Shown in pieces: positions 13,001-23,914 of a stretch of 64,000 nucleotides of DNA. The notes below the pieces were generated by a model. It saw only the letters and a list, made by a program, of their open reading frames with translations. It was not told the DNA's origin and did not search any database. Each line of letters opens with the position of its first letter. Within the stretch, counting starts at the first letter, position 1. The translations under genes were made by a program, and so were the position numbers. Source of the stretch: Durio zibethinus (Eukaryota > Streptophyta > Magnoliopsida > Malvales > Malvaceae). The stretch covers positions 7,719,683 through 7,783,682 of the forward strand of contig NW_019167882.1 in NCBI RefSeq assembly GCF_002303985.1, in the 5' to 3' direction.

Positions 13001-13748
13001 AACACATGAAAAGATTATTTTACCCATAGTACAAAGTTTTTAGTATTTATGTTATTTTCTTATAAATCAATGTTTTCATGCTCATTTTTGAGATTTTAAA
13101 ACACCAAAAATTATGAAATATTATAAAATTGAGATCTGAAAAGTTTCATGAAAATCCAAGCTCAGAAAGATTAAATTACGAAAATACCCCTATAGGGTTA
13201 TTTTGGTAATTTCACACTTCTTGAGGTACGGTTGTGATTTTAAATGCAACAAAATCATGAAATATTATGAAATTAAAATTTAAAAGTTTTATGAAAACCC
13301 AACCATGGGAAGGTTAAATTACGAAAATATCTTTTATAGGTGTATTTTGGTAATTTTATATTTCTCTCAGTGCAACAAAAATTTTTAGTGTTTTTAAAAA
13401 TCACCAAATTTTATTTTAAACCACATTGATTTCAATTAGGCTTTGAACTTTGAAGATTAACCCTAGTTCTAATTTTTTTGGATCAAGTTTTGTGTAATTT
13501 TGACTTGAGTTGAATTTAGGGTTTACTCGTTTCATCTATTTTTTTATTTTTCATACATTCATGTGAAAAAGGGTATCATCCATATAAATTCCATGTGAAA
13601 GAGTTTGGCAGTAATCATACGAGTTTCCTTTTTCTTTGTTTATTAGGCCTAAATATTGATATATTTTATGGAAGGGGCATTTTTAAAGGTTTCAAATGAG
13701 CTTTGTTCAAACATGCTAAAGTATTTCGAACAAGATTCGATGTCTACA
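10054..13748 (-). repeat. Element A, 3' LTR
   Basis: About 3.7 kb, the reverse complement of an LTR homologous along its length to the LTRs of element B. The plus strand starts TGTAACG and ends TGTCTACA, so the element reads TGTAGACATC...CGTTACA. It holds about six diverged copies of the ~250-bp LTR module (10380-11780) and a CT-rich block (12560-12830) equivalent to the GA-rich block of B. A conserved GGAGTTGCTATTAATTTTTTT motif lies near 10101. The internal open frames are non-coding LTR sequence. Confidence 0.85.
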
Positions 13749-13764
13749 GTTGTCCTTCTTGTAT
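13749..13764 (-). promoter_or_regulatory. Element A polypurine tract
   Basis: Read on the minus strand the bases before the LTR are CAAGAAGGACAAC, directly followed by TGTAGACATC. This matches the position and form of B's tract (AAAGAGGGGCAGC before TGCAAAC). It is the plus-strand primer site for reverse transcription. Confidence 0.65.
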
Positions 13765-13869
13765 ATTTTTGAGAATAAAAAATAATACAATGATATAGAC
13801 AATAATTTTGTCCGAATCATGCTTCTAAGAGATTTTTTTTGTTTATTGTTTTTTTTTTAAATCTTGTTT

Positions 13870-14470
13870 GAAAATTACTCATCCTAAATAGGCGCTTTGA
13901 AACTTTGGAAATGGCTCCCCTAATCAGAAGTTTTGAAACTTTAAAAATGGCTCCCTATAAACAGAGGTTTTGAAATTTTAAAAATTTAAAAGGTTTTACC
14001 TAGAGGGCAGAGAGATTATGTCCGAAGGTCTTACAAATCTTAAAAATCTTTTAATGCTCTTCGAGGTGTTGAAACTTTGGAAATTTAAAATCTTTTACTC
14101 GAAGGTCTTGGAAATTATGCTTGAAAGTCTTAGAGATTATACCTGGAAGTTTTACAAATCTCAAAAATCTTCGAATGTTTCTCATAATAGAGGAATTGAA
14201 ACTTTAAAAATTTAAAATCTTTTGCCCAAAGGTCTTGGAAATTATGCTCGAAGGTCTTAGAAATTATGCTTGAAGGTCTTAAAGATTATCCTTGGGGGTT
14301 TTACAAATTTAAAAAATCTTTGAATGCTCATCGTAATAGAAGTGTCAAAACTTTAAAAGTTTTTATTTGAAAATGGCTTCCCTCTAATTAGAGGTTTTGC
14401 AACGTAAGAGGTCTTGTTTGAAAAAAGTTCCTCCTAAACAGAGGCTTTGAAACTTTAAAATCTTGTTTTT
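13870..14470 (-). repeat. Element A 3' UTR tandem repeats
   Basis: Diverged repeats of 30-100 bp are built around GAAACTTTAAAAATGGCTCCC and AGAGGTTTTGAAA-type blocks, alternating with AAAATCTTTTGCCCGAAGGTCTTGGAAATTATG-like blocks. The same repeat family occupies the same place in element B (34850-35245). It is non-coding, although a 65-codon open frame (14018-14215) crosses it by chance. Confidence 0.7.
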
Positions 14471-15959
14471 CTTTTCTCTTTTTTTTTTTTTATTTTAATT
14501 TGAAACTAGTGTGGAAATGACTCATGATGTGATGGCTAAAGAGTTTCACAAGTTGTGATTATTTCAAAATCATTTTTCATACTTCAATTTTTTATTTAAA
14601 TGATTCTTTCTTTCTTTTTTAAATAAAGTTCAAAATTTTTTGAAGAATATATTAAATGCAATTTATAAATGCAATAAATGTAATACATGTAATGTAAGTA
14701 TTATTAAAAGCCAGTATGACACATCTAAATTGTGGTAATCAAGGTTCTTTAAGTCAATCTTTTCTAATTTTTATTTCTTCCAAAACAACCAATCTCAATC
14801 CCAATTTGCATATTCTAGGAATTACTTTTTTGTGAACTACGATGATCATTTGCTAATATCCTTATCCAACACTACTTCCAACAAGTTTTTAATTTGATTT
14901 GATGAACATGTGTTTTTCCAAATCTTCATTTTTTGTATTTTTTTTTGTTTTTTTTGGTTTTTTTTTTTACTTTGTTATCCTTAATTTTTACAAAATAATG
15001 TAAAACCTTTTACGAATATTATCAATCATTTATCGTATTCCAAATTTCATGAATAATGTAATGAATTAGTGTTTCCTCTATTTGAAAAATGAAGATTATC
15101 AAAAGCAAGGTAAATTAGAGAAAGTGAATATTTATTTATAGAAAGGTATAAGGACGTGTCTAGTGGGAAGTTTGGACATTAGTTTAAACAAAAGAATTGT
15201 ATTCAAACAATGAATATTCAAATAATCATGAACAATATTTCAAAATTTTTCCTCTTAAAAGCCCATATTATTAATGCACCTGATCTTTTCGTATTCATTG
15301 TATTGGACCTTGCCCTCTGTACTTGGATACTTGATTTGCATCTAAGTCACCTTTTTAAGTTTTTAACTTAGATCTTTCCTTTTGTCTCAAATTGCCTTTT
15401 TGAGTTTTCACTTATGAGTCTTCTTCATTTTTTTTCTTTTTGTTTTTATTTTTTTATTTTCTTTAGTTTTGGTTTTTTTTTTCTCAGGCAAAGTATTTTT
15501 TTACAACATTCGAATTTATTGAGTTTGGCAAGTCATCCCTATCCATTTTTTGCCAGGATTAGTGGTTTCACCCAAAAGGCCTTTTTGACTACATATAAAC
15601 CCTCCAATTTGGCATTCATTTTCCTCGATTATCATGCTGAATCGAAAGAATTTTCTTTAAAATCAATTCTCCTTTACGAAAATGCCTACATTGAACTCTT
15701 TTGTCATGTGCTCGCGTCATTTTTTTTTGTACAACTGATCATGAAAAAAGCTGTGAGCCTTTTCTCTTCAATGAGGTTCAGTTGTTCGTAGCAATTTCGG
15801 ACCCATTATGCTTTCTCTAATCTACTTCCATTAATATCTTAAAAAAAAAATCTCCACCTCGATTGGTAGCACAATTTTCATCTCATATATAAGCAAAAAA
15901 AGAGTGGCCCTAGTAGATGTATGCACTGATATCTTATAAGCATGTAGTGGAAAGGTAAC
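14471..15959 (-). other. Element A 3' untranslated region
   Basis: This aligns in reverse complement with the 3' UTR of element B (33790-34850). It includes the stretch naming the repeated phrase AACCTAAAAAGGTGGCTTAGATG on the element strand (here near 15330-15400). The open frame at 15414-15791 on the plus strand is antisense to this UTR and is not a gene. Confidence 0.55.
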
Positions 15960-16620
15960 TTTTTATGTTAGTCTTTATAAGTATCAGTCATTTTTTCTAT
16001 TATCCTCTTGATATTTTTATTAGCAACTTCAACTACTCCATTCATCTTTAGGTGATATGAAACTGAATTATGGTGCGTTATTTTAAATTTAGCACAAACA
16101 TATGCTAACATCTTGTTATTTAAATTACGAGCATTGTTAAAAATGATCATTTTGAAAGGTCATATCGACATATTATCTCCTTTTTATAAACTTGCATACC
16201 GCTACCCTTGTCGCACTAGCATAAGAAGCTACTTTGATTCATTTTGTGAAATAGTTGATCACTACAAAGATGAATTGATGTCCATTTGAAGCTTTTGGAG
16301 TGATGGGTCTGATTACTTCCATCCCCTACATAAAAAATGGTCATGTAGGTGTGAAAACATGTAAAGGGATTGGAGGAGCATAAATTTTATCTGCATAAAT
16401 TTGGCATTTATGGCTTTTTTTTTTGGCATAGTTGATACAATCATTCTCCATTATCAACCAATAATAGCTTGCCTTTATGATTTGTCTGGCCATTATGTGG
16501 CCATTTGCATGTGCTCCATAAGTCCCTTCATGCACTTCTTAGAGTATTTTCTTGGCCTTAATAGCATTCACACATCTTAATAACATTTGATCCTGACTTT
16601 TCTTGTACAAAATTTCTCCA
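15960..16620 (-). pseudogene. Element A integrase, broken
   Basis: Integrase inserts the retroelement DNA copy into the host genome. The N-terminal zinc-binding region is visible at 16341-16535: HEGTYGAHANGHIMARQI, then YYWLIMENDC and HKCQIYADKI. The two histidines and the last cysteine are present. An expanded A-run turns the expected AKKCHKC into AKKKSHKC, losing one zinc ligand. A core piece is at 15968-16150: NNKMLAYVCAKFKITHHN, then HLKMNGVVEVANKNIKRI. The glutamate of the DD-E triad is retained in VEVANKNI. Between the pieces the frame is lost. Element B has the same domain at 32690-33790. It is non-functional. Confidence 0.85.
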
Positions 16621-16655
16621 TCAAGGAATAAACCTATAGCCAATCTTCTAATAAT

Positions 16656-17260
16656 TCATTTGTCATTTTTCGACGCATGTTTTGGGTATTGTTGGTACTT
16701 GACATATTGCATGATATCATCATAGTACCAAGGTAAGCCATCAATCTCTTCTTCAACAATTGAACAATATGCTGGTGATCCTTGCACATTTAAATAGATA
16801 GGTTGGATTTTCATCTTATCACCCATTTTAAACATTGTAGCTAATATAGCTAGAGCATCAACCATTTGATAATCTTCTTGAGGTATATGACAAAATTGGA
16901 TATTTTCAAATTATTTGATCAAATCTACTACATACTTTTGGTATTGTAGCAATTTTGAATCTCTTGTTTCTCATTCATCACGTAGTTTATAGATTACCAA
17001 GGTCGAGTCTCCATAGGCTTTTAACATTTCAATTTTCCTTTCAATTGCCATTTGTAGGCCCATTATGCATGCTTTGTATTCTGTCACATTGTTGGTGCAA
17101 TTAAAATCTAGCCTTGTAGTGCTTGAATAATAATATCCATAAGGGGACATCAAAATTGCCCCAATCTCATACCCCAAAGCATTCAAAGCTCCATCAAAGA
17201 ACATTTTTCATGGCTTTTAGATTGGTTCCTTTTCTTCCACTTGGGATATGGTCATTAAAT
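16656..17260 (-). pseudogene. Element A second (archaeal-type) RNase H, broken
   Basis: At 16971-17204 the frame reads MFFDGALNALGYEIGAILMS, then RLDFNCTNNVTEYKACIMGL and YGDSTLVIYKLRDE. The FFDGA start, the NNVTEYKA motif and the GDS motif are the metal-binding acidic positions (D, E, D) of the RVT_3-type RNase H. This domain follows the ordinary RNase H in Tat-lineage gypsy elements. Downstream 16656-16865 reads MVDALAILATMFKMGDKMKI, then IQPIYL and YDDIMQYVKYQQYPKHASKNDK, the tether to integrase. The parts are separated by stops. Confidence 0.85.
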
Positions 17261-18660
17261 CTTCGTTAGAAAAGTTCAATTTCATAGGCTCATAATCATT
17301 AGTTGCATGCTCTACAAGGAATTTAGCTATCACACTTCTTTTGATCGCTTTTTGTGACATATACAATATCATATTCAAAAAGCATGACTTGCTATTTTGC
17401 TCACGTTCTTGAAAATGATGGCTTTTAAAAAATATACTTAAGAGGATCCAACATTACTATTAACTAAGTAGTATGGTATAGCATATATTGCTTGAGTTTA
17501 TGGGCTATCCAAGCCAATGCACATTGCATTTTTTTTCAATTGAGAATATTTAGACTTATATTCAGTGAACTTCTTACTTAAATAATAAGCAGCTTGCTCT
17601 TTTTTGCTCGTTTCATCTTGTTACCCCAACACACAATCTATAGAACGATCATACACCGTGAGATATAAAATCAATGGTTTCCCTGTAGGTGGTACTAACG
17701 CTAGAAGATTTGACAAGTATTCTTTAATCTTTTTAAAGGTATACTGACATTCCTCATCCTATTTTCTTGGATTATGTTTCTGAAGCAACTTGACAATTGG
17801 GTTACATTTAGAAGTAAGTTGAGAAATAAGGCAGGAAATGTAATTCAGCCTTCCCAGAAAACCCCTTACTTCTTTTTGCGTATGGGAGATAAGTTTTGGA
17901 AGGTAAGTTTTTTATTTGGATCAACTTCAATATCCCTTTCACTAACTATAAACCTTAACAATTTTCTTGACTTAGTACCAAATGTGCACTTTATTAGGTA
18001 TAGCTTGAGTTGATATTTCTACGATCTTTCAAACAATTTTCTACAATATGTAACATGGTCTTCTCCCTCATGAGATTTTGCAATCATGTCATATATATAC
18101 ATCTTTATTTCTTTATCCATCATGTCATGAAAAAGGGTTACCATAACTTTTTGATAACTAGCTCATGCATTTTTTAACCCAAAAGGGATAACTTTATAAC
18201 AGAATGTGCCTACATGGTAACAAACATAGTTTTTTCCATATCAGTAGGGCTATTTTAATTTGGTTATATCCAAAAAAACTATCCATGAAAGAGAATGTGG
18301 AATGTTTAATAGTGTTATCCACGATAGTGTCAATGTGGGGTAAAGAAAAACTGTTTTCAGGCTGACTTTATTCAAATCTCTATAGCCTATGCATATCTAA
18401 ACTTTTTCATCTTTCTCGGGAATTAGAACCACATTAGCTACCCATTTCGGATATTTGGCTACCTCTAAAAAGCCTACATCAAATTGCTTTTTTGCTTTTT
18501 CTTTGATTTTTAACATGTCCAGCTTTATGTGCCTCAATTTTTGCCATATGAGTTTACAATCTAGCTTCAATGGCAATTGATGTTCAACAATATCTAAACT
18601 GAGTCCTAGCATATCTTGGTATGACCATGCAAACATATCAACAAACTCATGTAACAATTA
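17261..18660 (-). pseudogene. Element A reverse transcriptase and first RNase H, broken
   Basis: The reverse transcriptase begins at 18657-18397: LHEFVDMFAWSYQDMLGLS, then QFDVGFLEVAKYPKWVANVV and LIPEKDEKV. These are the standard N-terminal landmarks of gypsy reverse transcriptases. Further on (minus strand, in pieces) come FLDITKLK, YKVIPFGLKNA, CTFGTKSRKLLRFIVSE and EVRGFLGRLNYIS. The catalytic YVDD box near 18090 reads VYI-DMIAK, missing one codon, so the polymerase cannot work. The first RNase H follows, with AAYYLSKKFTEYKSKYSQLKK at about 17510-17600. Several stops and frameshifts interrupt it. Confidence 0.85.
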
Positions 18661-19448
18661 TTTCAACCTCTCTCTTTTTGTGTGTGAAAAAAATGTGCCC
18701 ATTTAAACTTCTTCTTATTCTGCTCATCACCTAAATTAATTATACTTGTAGCTTTCGCATGAGGTTCAATTTGTTTCCTTTCTTGTTCTATTAGTCTTAA
18801 TAAATTAAGAGGTAAATTTCTTCTTCTGAATCCTCTTCATTATCGAGTTCATTAATGTGAATAAGTTTTTAAAAGTCAAATCTTGGATTATTGTCATAAT
18901 TATCTTTGTATTCATTATTTGAAAACCTGAAAGTGGGTGAAATTGAAAGGATGTAGGCTTATGTGTGGGGAAAAAAAGGAAATTTTAACTTTGAATGAAT
19001 GAAAAAAATATGGAAATGCAAATGCAAAACATTAGTCATTTTATTGAAATGATAAAGGAAAGATAAGCTCGTACAAAACTTTTTCAAATGCTCTTAGGCA
19101 TAAGCATTGGGAAAAATTAACTCACTACATTACTTTGTGAAAGATTTAAGGATAATTGGCAACTTTATTGATTTCCAATTGTTCAGCTTTTCACCCAGAA
19201 GACATGGATAAACACGAGGCTCATTTTTCTGATTGGATGTTGCTGTATCTCTCATCATATAGATATGAAGTTCAGAAAAGGCTTCTTTTATGTTTAACAT
19301 AGGTTCCTTTTGTGTGTCCTTCAGCAAATTATGGTGGATATATCTGCCTAAGCGAAATGTGTCATATAGGTAAGGGATGATCATTCTTGCATACTCAACT
19401 CATGTCTCTTAAGTCATGCCAGTTTTTTCTCTCTCTTTTTCAACCATG
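18661..19448 (-). pseudogene. Element A protease-RT linker, up to the B insertion
   Basis: At 19384-19130 the minus strand reads MIIPYLYDTFRLGRYIHHNL, then KDTQKEPMLNIKEAFSEL. This is equivalent to 29870-30060 in element B. It connects protease to RT in this family and has no catalytic motif I recognise. It is followed by an acidic stretch that leads into RT. The segment is cut at 19448 by insertion of element B and resumes at 39008. Confidence 0.75.
19444..19448. repeat. Target-site duplication of element B, left copy
   Basis: CCATG here pairs with TCATT at 39008-39012. Joining the flanks with one copy restores continuity with the corresponding part of B (CAACGATGGCTTTCTTTC, complement of 29805-29822). 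The right copy has two substitutions. Confidence 0.6.
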
Positions 19449-22400
19449 TGTAAACACCAAATTTTGTTCAAAACATTTTTGCATGGTTGAACAAAGCCCA
19501 TTTAAAACCAATAAAAAGGTATCTTCAAGAGTTCATAAAATACATCGATATTTAGGTCTAATGATGTATGAAAAATAAAGAATAAATAAAACGGATAAAC
19601 CTACAAAGTCAACTTTGGTCAAAATTATACAAAACCTAGTCAAAATGAATAGAATTTGGGTCAATCCTTAAAATTCACAACCTAAGTGGAATCAATGTGG
19701 TTTTAAATTAAATTGATGATTTTTAAAATTCTAAAATTTTTATTGTACTAGGAAAAATGTGAAATTACCAAAATATCCCAATATGGGTATTTTTGTAATT
19801 TGGTTTTCTGAGCTTGAATTTTCATGAAATTTTTATATCTTAATTTAAAAATATTTCATGATTTTTGGTGCATTTGAAATCACAACTATACCTTGAAAAG
19901 TGTAAAATTATCAAAATACATCTATAAGAGTATTTTTATAATTTATCTTTTTCGAGCTCGAATTTTCATGAAACTGTTCACATCTTAATTTTGTAATATT
20001 TCATGATTTTTGGTGCATTTGAAATCATAGAAAACCTCAAAAAATGTAAAATTATTAAAATACCATTATGTGGGTATTTTCGTAATTTGACCTTCATGAG
20101 GTTGATTTTCATGAAACTTTTTAAATTTAAATTTTACAATATTTCATCATTTTTGTGTTTTAAAATCTAAAAAATGAGCATGAAAATCTTGATTTCTAAG
20201 AAAATAGCCTAAATACCTAAAACTTTGCATTAGAGATAAACTGGTATTTCATGTGTTTTGAGGATATAAAAATCCAATCTTTGTAGTGAAATAATGTGAA
20301 TCATTAGATCTTTTATTGATCTTAATCCAACTGTCAAAGGTGATTCATTGAAAGGAATAAAAAGATAACCTTTGACCCTTGGATGAGTTTCATCCAAGGG
20401 TTTATATTCATCAAGAATTATATTTTTTTTAGGAGCTGACTATTAAAGGGGGCTGGGGGTTCAGTTAAAGGGGAAGAGAAGGAAGGCTAAAGTTCTAGAA
20501 AGGTGGGAAAAAAAAAGCCAAACATTTAAAAAAAGAGGGAAAAACTGTTAAAAAAAATGAAGAAGCCAAATAGAAAAGAAGAAGGAGAAGGAGAAAAGAA
20601 AAATGGGGGCTGCCAGAAGAAAGGGGCTTTTGAAAAATGCTAGAGATGAAGCTACCGAAGGAAGAAAAAAGAAGAAGCTACCAAAAGGAAAAGGGATGAA
20701 GCTGTCAAAAGGGAAAGTGAGGAAGTACGCAAAGGTAGAAAATGGTTTTAAGTTAGCTTTCTTTGTTCTTTCATGCGACATGAATTAATTATTTATTTTT
20801 GTTTTTTAGCTGTTGCAGTGTTTTCATTTATATAACTTATTGTTGACTAAATTTGCTTCTTTTTCTTTACACATCATATGCATTTTCAGATTGATATCAT
20901 GAAAGTTATGGTCAACACATTTCCAAGTTGATTTATTTGATGTTATGTTATACTGGTTCAGTGATCTTTAGATATTCATTGAATCTACTGGTTCTTATGG
21001 TGTGATGAATATCATGGGAAGGCTAGAATTTTTTTTTCTATTTTGGTTTTTTATTTGTTAATAGTACTGTTTCACCTAACTCAAAGTCATGTCTTATTTT
21101 TCTTTTGGATTGTTCACAACTTTACAAAGGTTTGACAAGATGCTAAAATTTTTACAATAGGGCTTATTTCCATGTATGTTTTATATCATCATTCATATTT
21201 CTCTAATGTTGTTTCAAATATGATTATAATTTAAATCCCATGCATTTTTCTTTCATCGCTAGTTTCGTTAAATTTCTATGTTCACTTTAATTTTTATGCA
21301 ATTTAGTTTTTACACCTTAATTTATTTTAAATGCAAATTTGTACTTCATTTATAAAATAATGATATGAATGAAATTATATGAGGATGATATTTTAGAGAA
21401 ATCTGAGTATGATTCTCTAAAATGTCTAGAGCGGGATATTTTTCTAAAAATGCTACCAAAGTAATAGTGTATTTGGGAAAATATCCAATACAAAAAAGTT
21501 TAATTTGTCTAGTTTTCTAAAATTTTTATAGAGGTTAGTAATAGTGTGTAATGACTCTTTTAATAATGAAATTGATATAATTAAAGTTTAAAAATTAGAA
21601 AAAAAATTATAATTAATTAAGAAAAGACAAAGTGAATAAAAATTTTCGAGGATAGGATATTAAAGAAGTCCGAGTATAGATTCTTAAGAAATCCCTAGGT
21701 AAGAAAATTTTTTTAAAATATTACCAAAGTATCGGGGTATCTAGGAAAATTTTCAGTATAAATTTTATTTGCTTTGCTCATTTCAATTTTTAGTGCCAAT
21801 TGAAAACAAGTAAAGAGAATTAAAACATAATTAATATATGTTTTTGTATGCATATTCTACTTGATTGTTTGCAATATCTAATTTTAAATACAAATGAAAT
21901 TTTTTATGATGGGACCTCAAGAAGTCTAAGTAGTGATTTTCGAGAATTTTTTAGGTGAGAAAAGTCTTCTAAAAATTGCCAAAGTATTGGAATATTTAGA
22001 AGTTTCTTTTTAATACAAAAAATTTTCATTTTATCATTATTCTTAATTTGATTAATTTTTTATGAAAATATACTTTTGGAAATAAATTTGTTTATAGATA
22101 ATGATGTTATTACATGATTTTAAAGTAAAAAAACTCTGATGATGAGGCTCTGGGAAGTTCGAGCATTCTTGAGAATTTTCTAGGTGAGAAAAAGTCTTTT
22201 AAAAATTGTCAAAGTATTGAAATATTTAGAAAAATTTTTTTCAATAGGAAAAAATTTTCATTTTATGATTATTTTCTATAATTTGAATAATATTTTTTTA
22301 ATAAATAAGAGTGTTTTTAAGAAATAAATATATTTATGGATAATTATACTATTTCATGATTTTAAATAAAAATAAATAAAAAATCTCCAAGGATGATATC

Positions 22401-22999
22401 CTAAAGAAGTCTGCGTAGTGATTCTTTTATAAATGGCATAGAAATGAGTTTTTTAAAAAATGCTATTTGTTTTTAAAATTATAGATATCATATTTTAGTG
22501 AAATAAATACGAACCATTGGTGATAGAATTTTTGAGAATTTCGAGTAATAGTTCTTAAAAATTTCTTAAGTGAGATAGTTTCTTTTAATATTTTCAAAGT
22601 ATTGGAATATTATTAAGAATTTTTCAATATAAGGTTCTTATCTAATTTTCAAGCTCACTAAAAATTAAAAATATGTTTTTAAAGAAAATTAAGGAAATTA
22701 ATTTTTTAAATACCAAAATTAAGACCATTTTAGTCATAATTAAAGGATATCACAAAATTAATTGGCACCATTTTAAACGAGCGTCGTGGAGGTGCTAATC
22801 TTTTTCACGCGTAATCGACTCTCGAACCTAAACTGTTTTTTTGCAGACCTAAAAATTATCTTTTTAATAAATATTAATTTTTATTAAAAGGATAAATTTT
22901 AATAGGTGGTCAATCAGCCCTAGCCAAAAAAAATTGGTGGCGACTCCATTTCTTTTGTTTTTCCAAATTCATCTAACAGTCCCCAAAATCATTACGAAA
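19449..22999 (+). repeat. Element B, 5' LTR
   Basis: Starts TGTAAACACCAAATTTTG; the end is placed at ...ATTACGAAA by alignment with the 3' LTR end (...GTTATGACA). It contains a GA-rich block (20440-20720), about six ~250-bp tandem modules (21370-22640), an internal PBS-like TGGCGACTCC at 22938-22947, and the conserved run CGTGGAGGTGCTAATC near 22785. Open frames in it (20548-20788) are low-complexity and are not genes. Confidence 0.88.
21370..22640 (+). repeat. ~250-bp tandem modules inside the B 5' LTR
   Basis: Related modules begin near 21380, 21646, 21903, 22135, 22387 and 22520. Each has GATGGGAT-type start, AAGAAGTCCGAGTAGTGATTC, then a CCTAGGTGAGAAAA-type block, then CCAAAGTATTGGAATATTTAG, then a TTTCAATACAAAA tail. 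The sixth is shortened. The same array occurs in the 3' LTR (about 37295-38640) and, inverted, in element A (10380-11780). Confidence 0.75.
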
Positions 23000-23002
23000 G
23001 CT

Positions 23003-23018
23003 TGGTGACTCCACTGAG
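23003..23018 (+). promoter_or_regulatory. Element B primer-binding site, tRNA-Arg type
   Basis: TGGTGACTCCACTGAG begins three bases after the LTR. The complement of a plant tRNA-Arg 3' end with CCA is TGGCGACTCCGCTGGG, as far as I recall. The three differences are one C-to-T and two G-to-A changes, which is what decay of methylated cytosines on either strand would give. Confidence 0.75.
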
Positions 23019-23914
23019 AACATAATTTTTTAGGGAGTCAGGCCAAAAATTAATAATGTGTTATCTTTAATTTTGATTTAATGGTCTTAATTGGTTTTTA
23101 ACTTTAATTTTCTTAATTTTAATTCTTTCTAATAATAATAATAACAGTGGTAATAATAAAAGGAAAATGAAAAATTACATTTCACCCATGTCATTTATTT
23201 ATTATTTGCTCTTTTATTTTAAGCTTCGTATGTACTATAATTGTTATTATGAAGTGTTTAGAATAAGATTATCATACTTTGTTCCCTTGTTCACACATGA
23301 CACATTCACATCATGGATGAGCTCTATGCCCAGGCTCCGACCCTTTTAAGAGGGAGTAAAGTATCTATGCTCTTATAAGGTGATAACCTCTGCAATGATA
23401 AGCAAAATACTTCCACTAAAATTGAACACTTTTCTTTTGTAGCCTGTAATGGGTGAAGATCAGGGTGCTTTACTAGTCAAGAATGGATGAAAATAAGGAA
23501 TAATTTGGAGACCTTTAGATGAAAATCAATTCGAACCCAGCATATAGTAAACCATAAGAGTCAAGCTGAGGTAGAGCCATATCCATATTTTTCATAGACT
23601 GTTTCCATGAATTGGAATAAAATGGAGGAGCATTTGTGTTATGGTTTTTTTTTTTTTAAAGAAAATCATAAATTTAGGCATTCATATTTGTTTTGACTTA
23701 AAAAAAATACAATAAGATCTTTGTCTTATTTCCTTTTCCAAGAAAAAATTTTCCTTTTGGTTCTTTTTTTTTTAAAGCTTTTACTTTTTATTTTTCTTTT
23801 CCTCTCTCTTTCGTACTAACAACTTTTTTTTTTTTTTGCATTAATTAAATAGGTATGGTACAATAATATAGTGAGGTATTTGCTCCAAGACATTTTTTAG
23901 CAAAGTTTTTTTTC
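23019..23914 (+). other. Element B 5' untranslated region
   Basis: Between PBS and ORF1. It contains AGGGAGTCAGGCC just after the PBS, an (AAT)n stretch near 23130, and poly-T runs near 23650, 23765 and 23825. The short frame at 23167-23349 has no recognisable domain. Confidence 0.55.

Noticed and set aside
15414..15791. 125-codon plus-strand open frame
   Set aside because: Antisense to the 3' UTR of element A; phenylalanine-rich because of poly-T runs.
20548..20788. Overlapping open frames of 77 and 61 codons
   Set aside because: They come from the GA-rich block of the B LTR; low complexity, not conserved in the other LTR.
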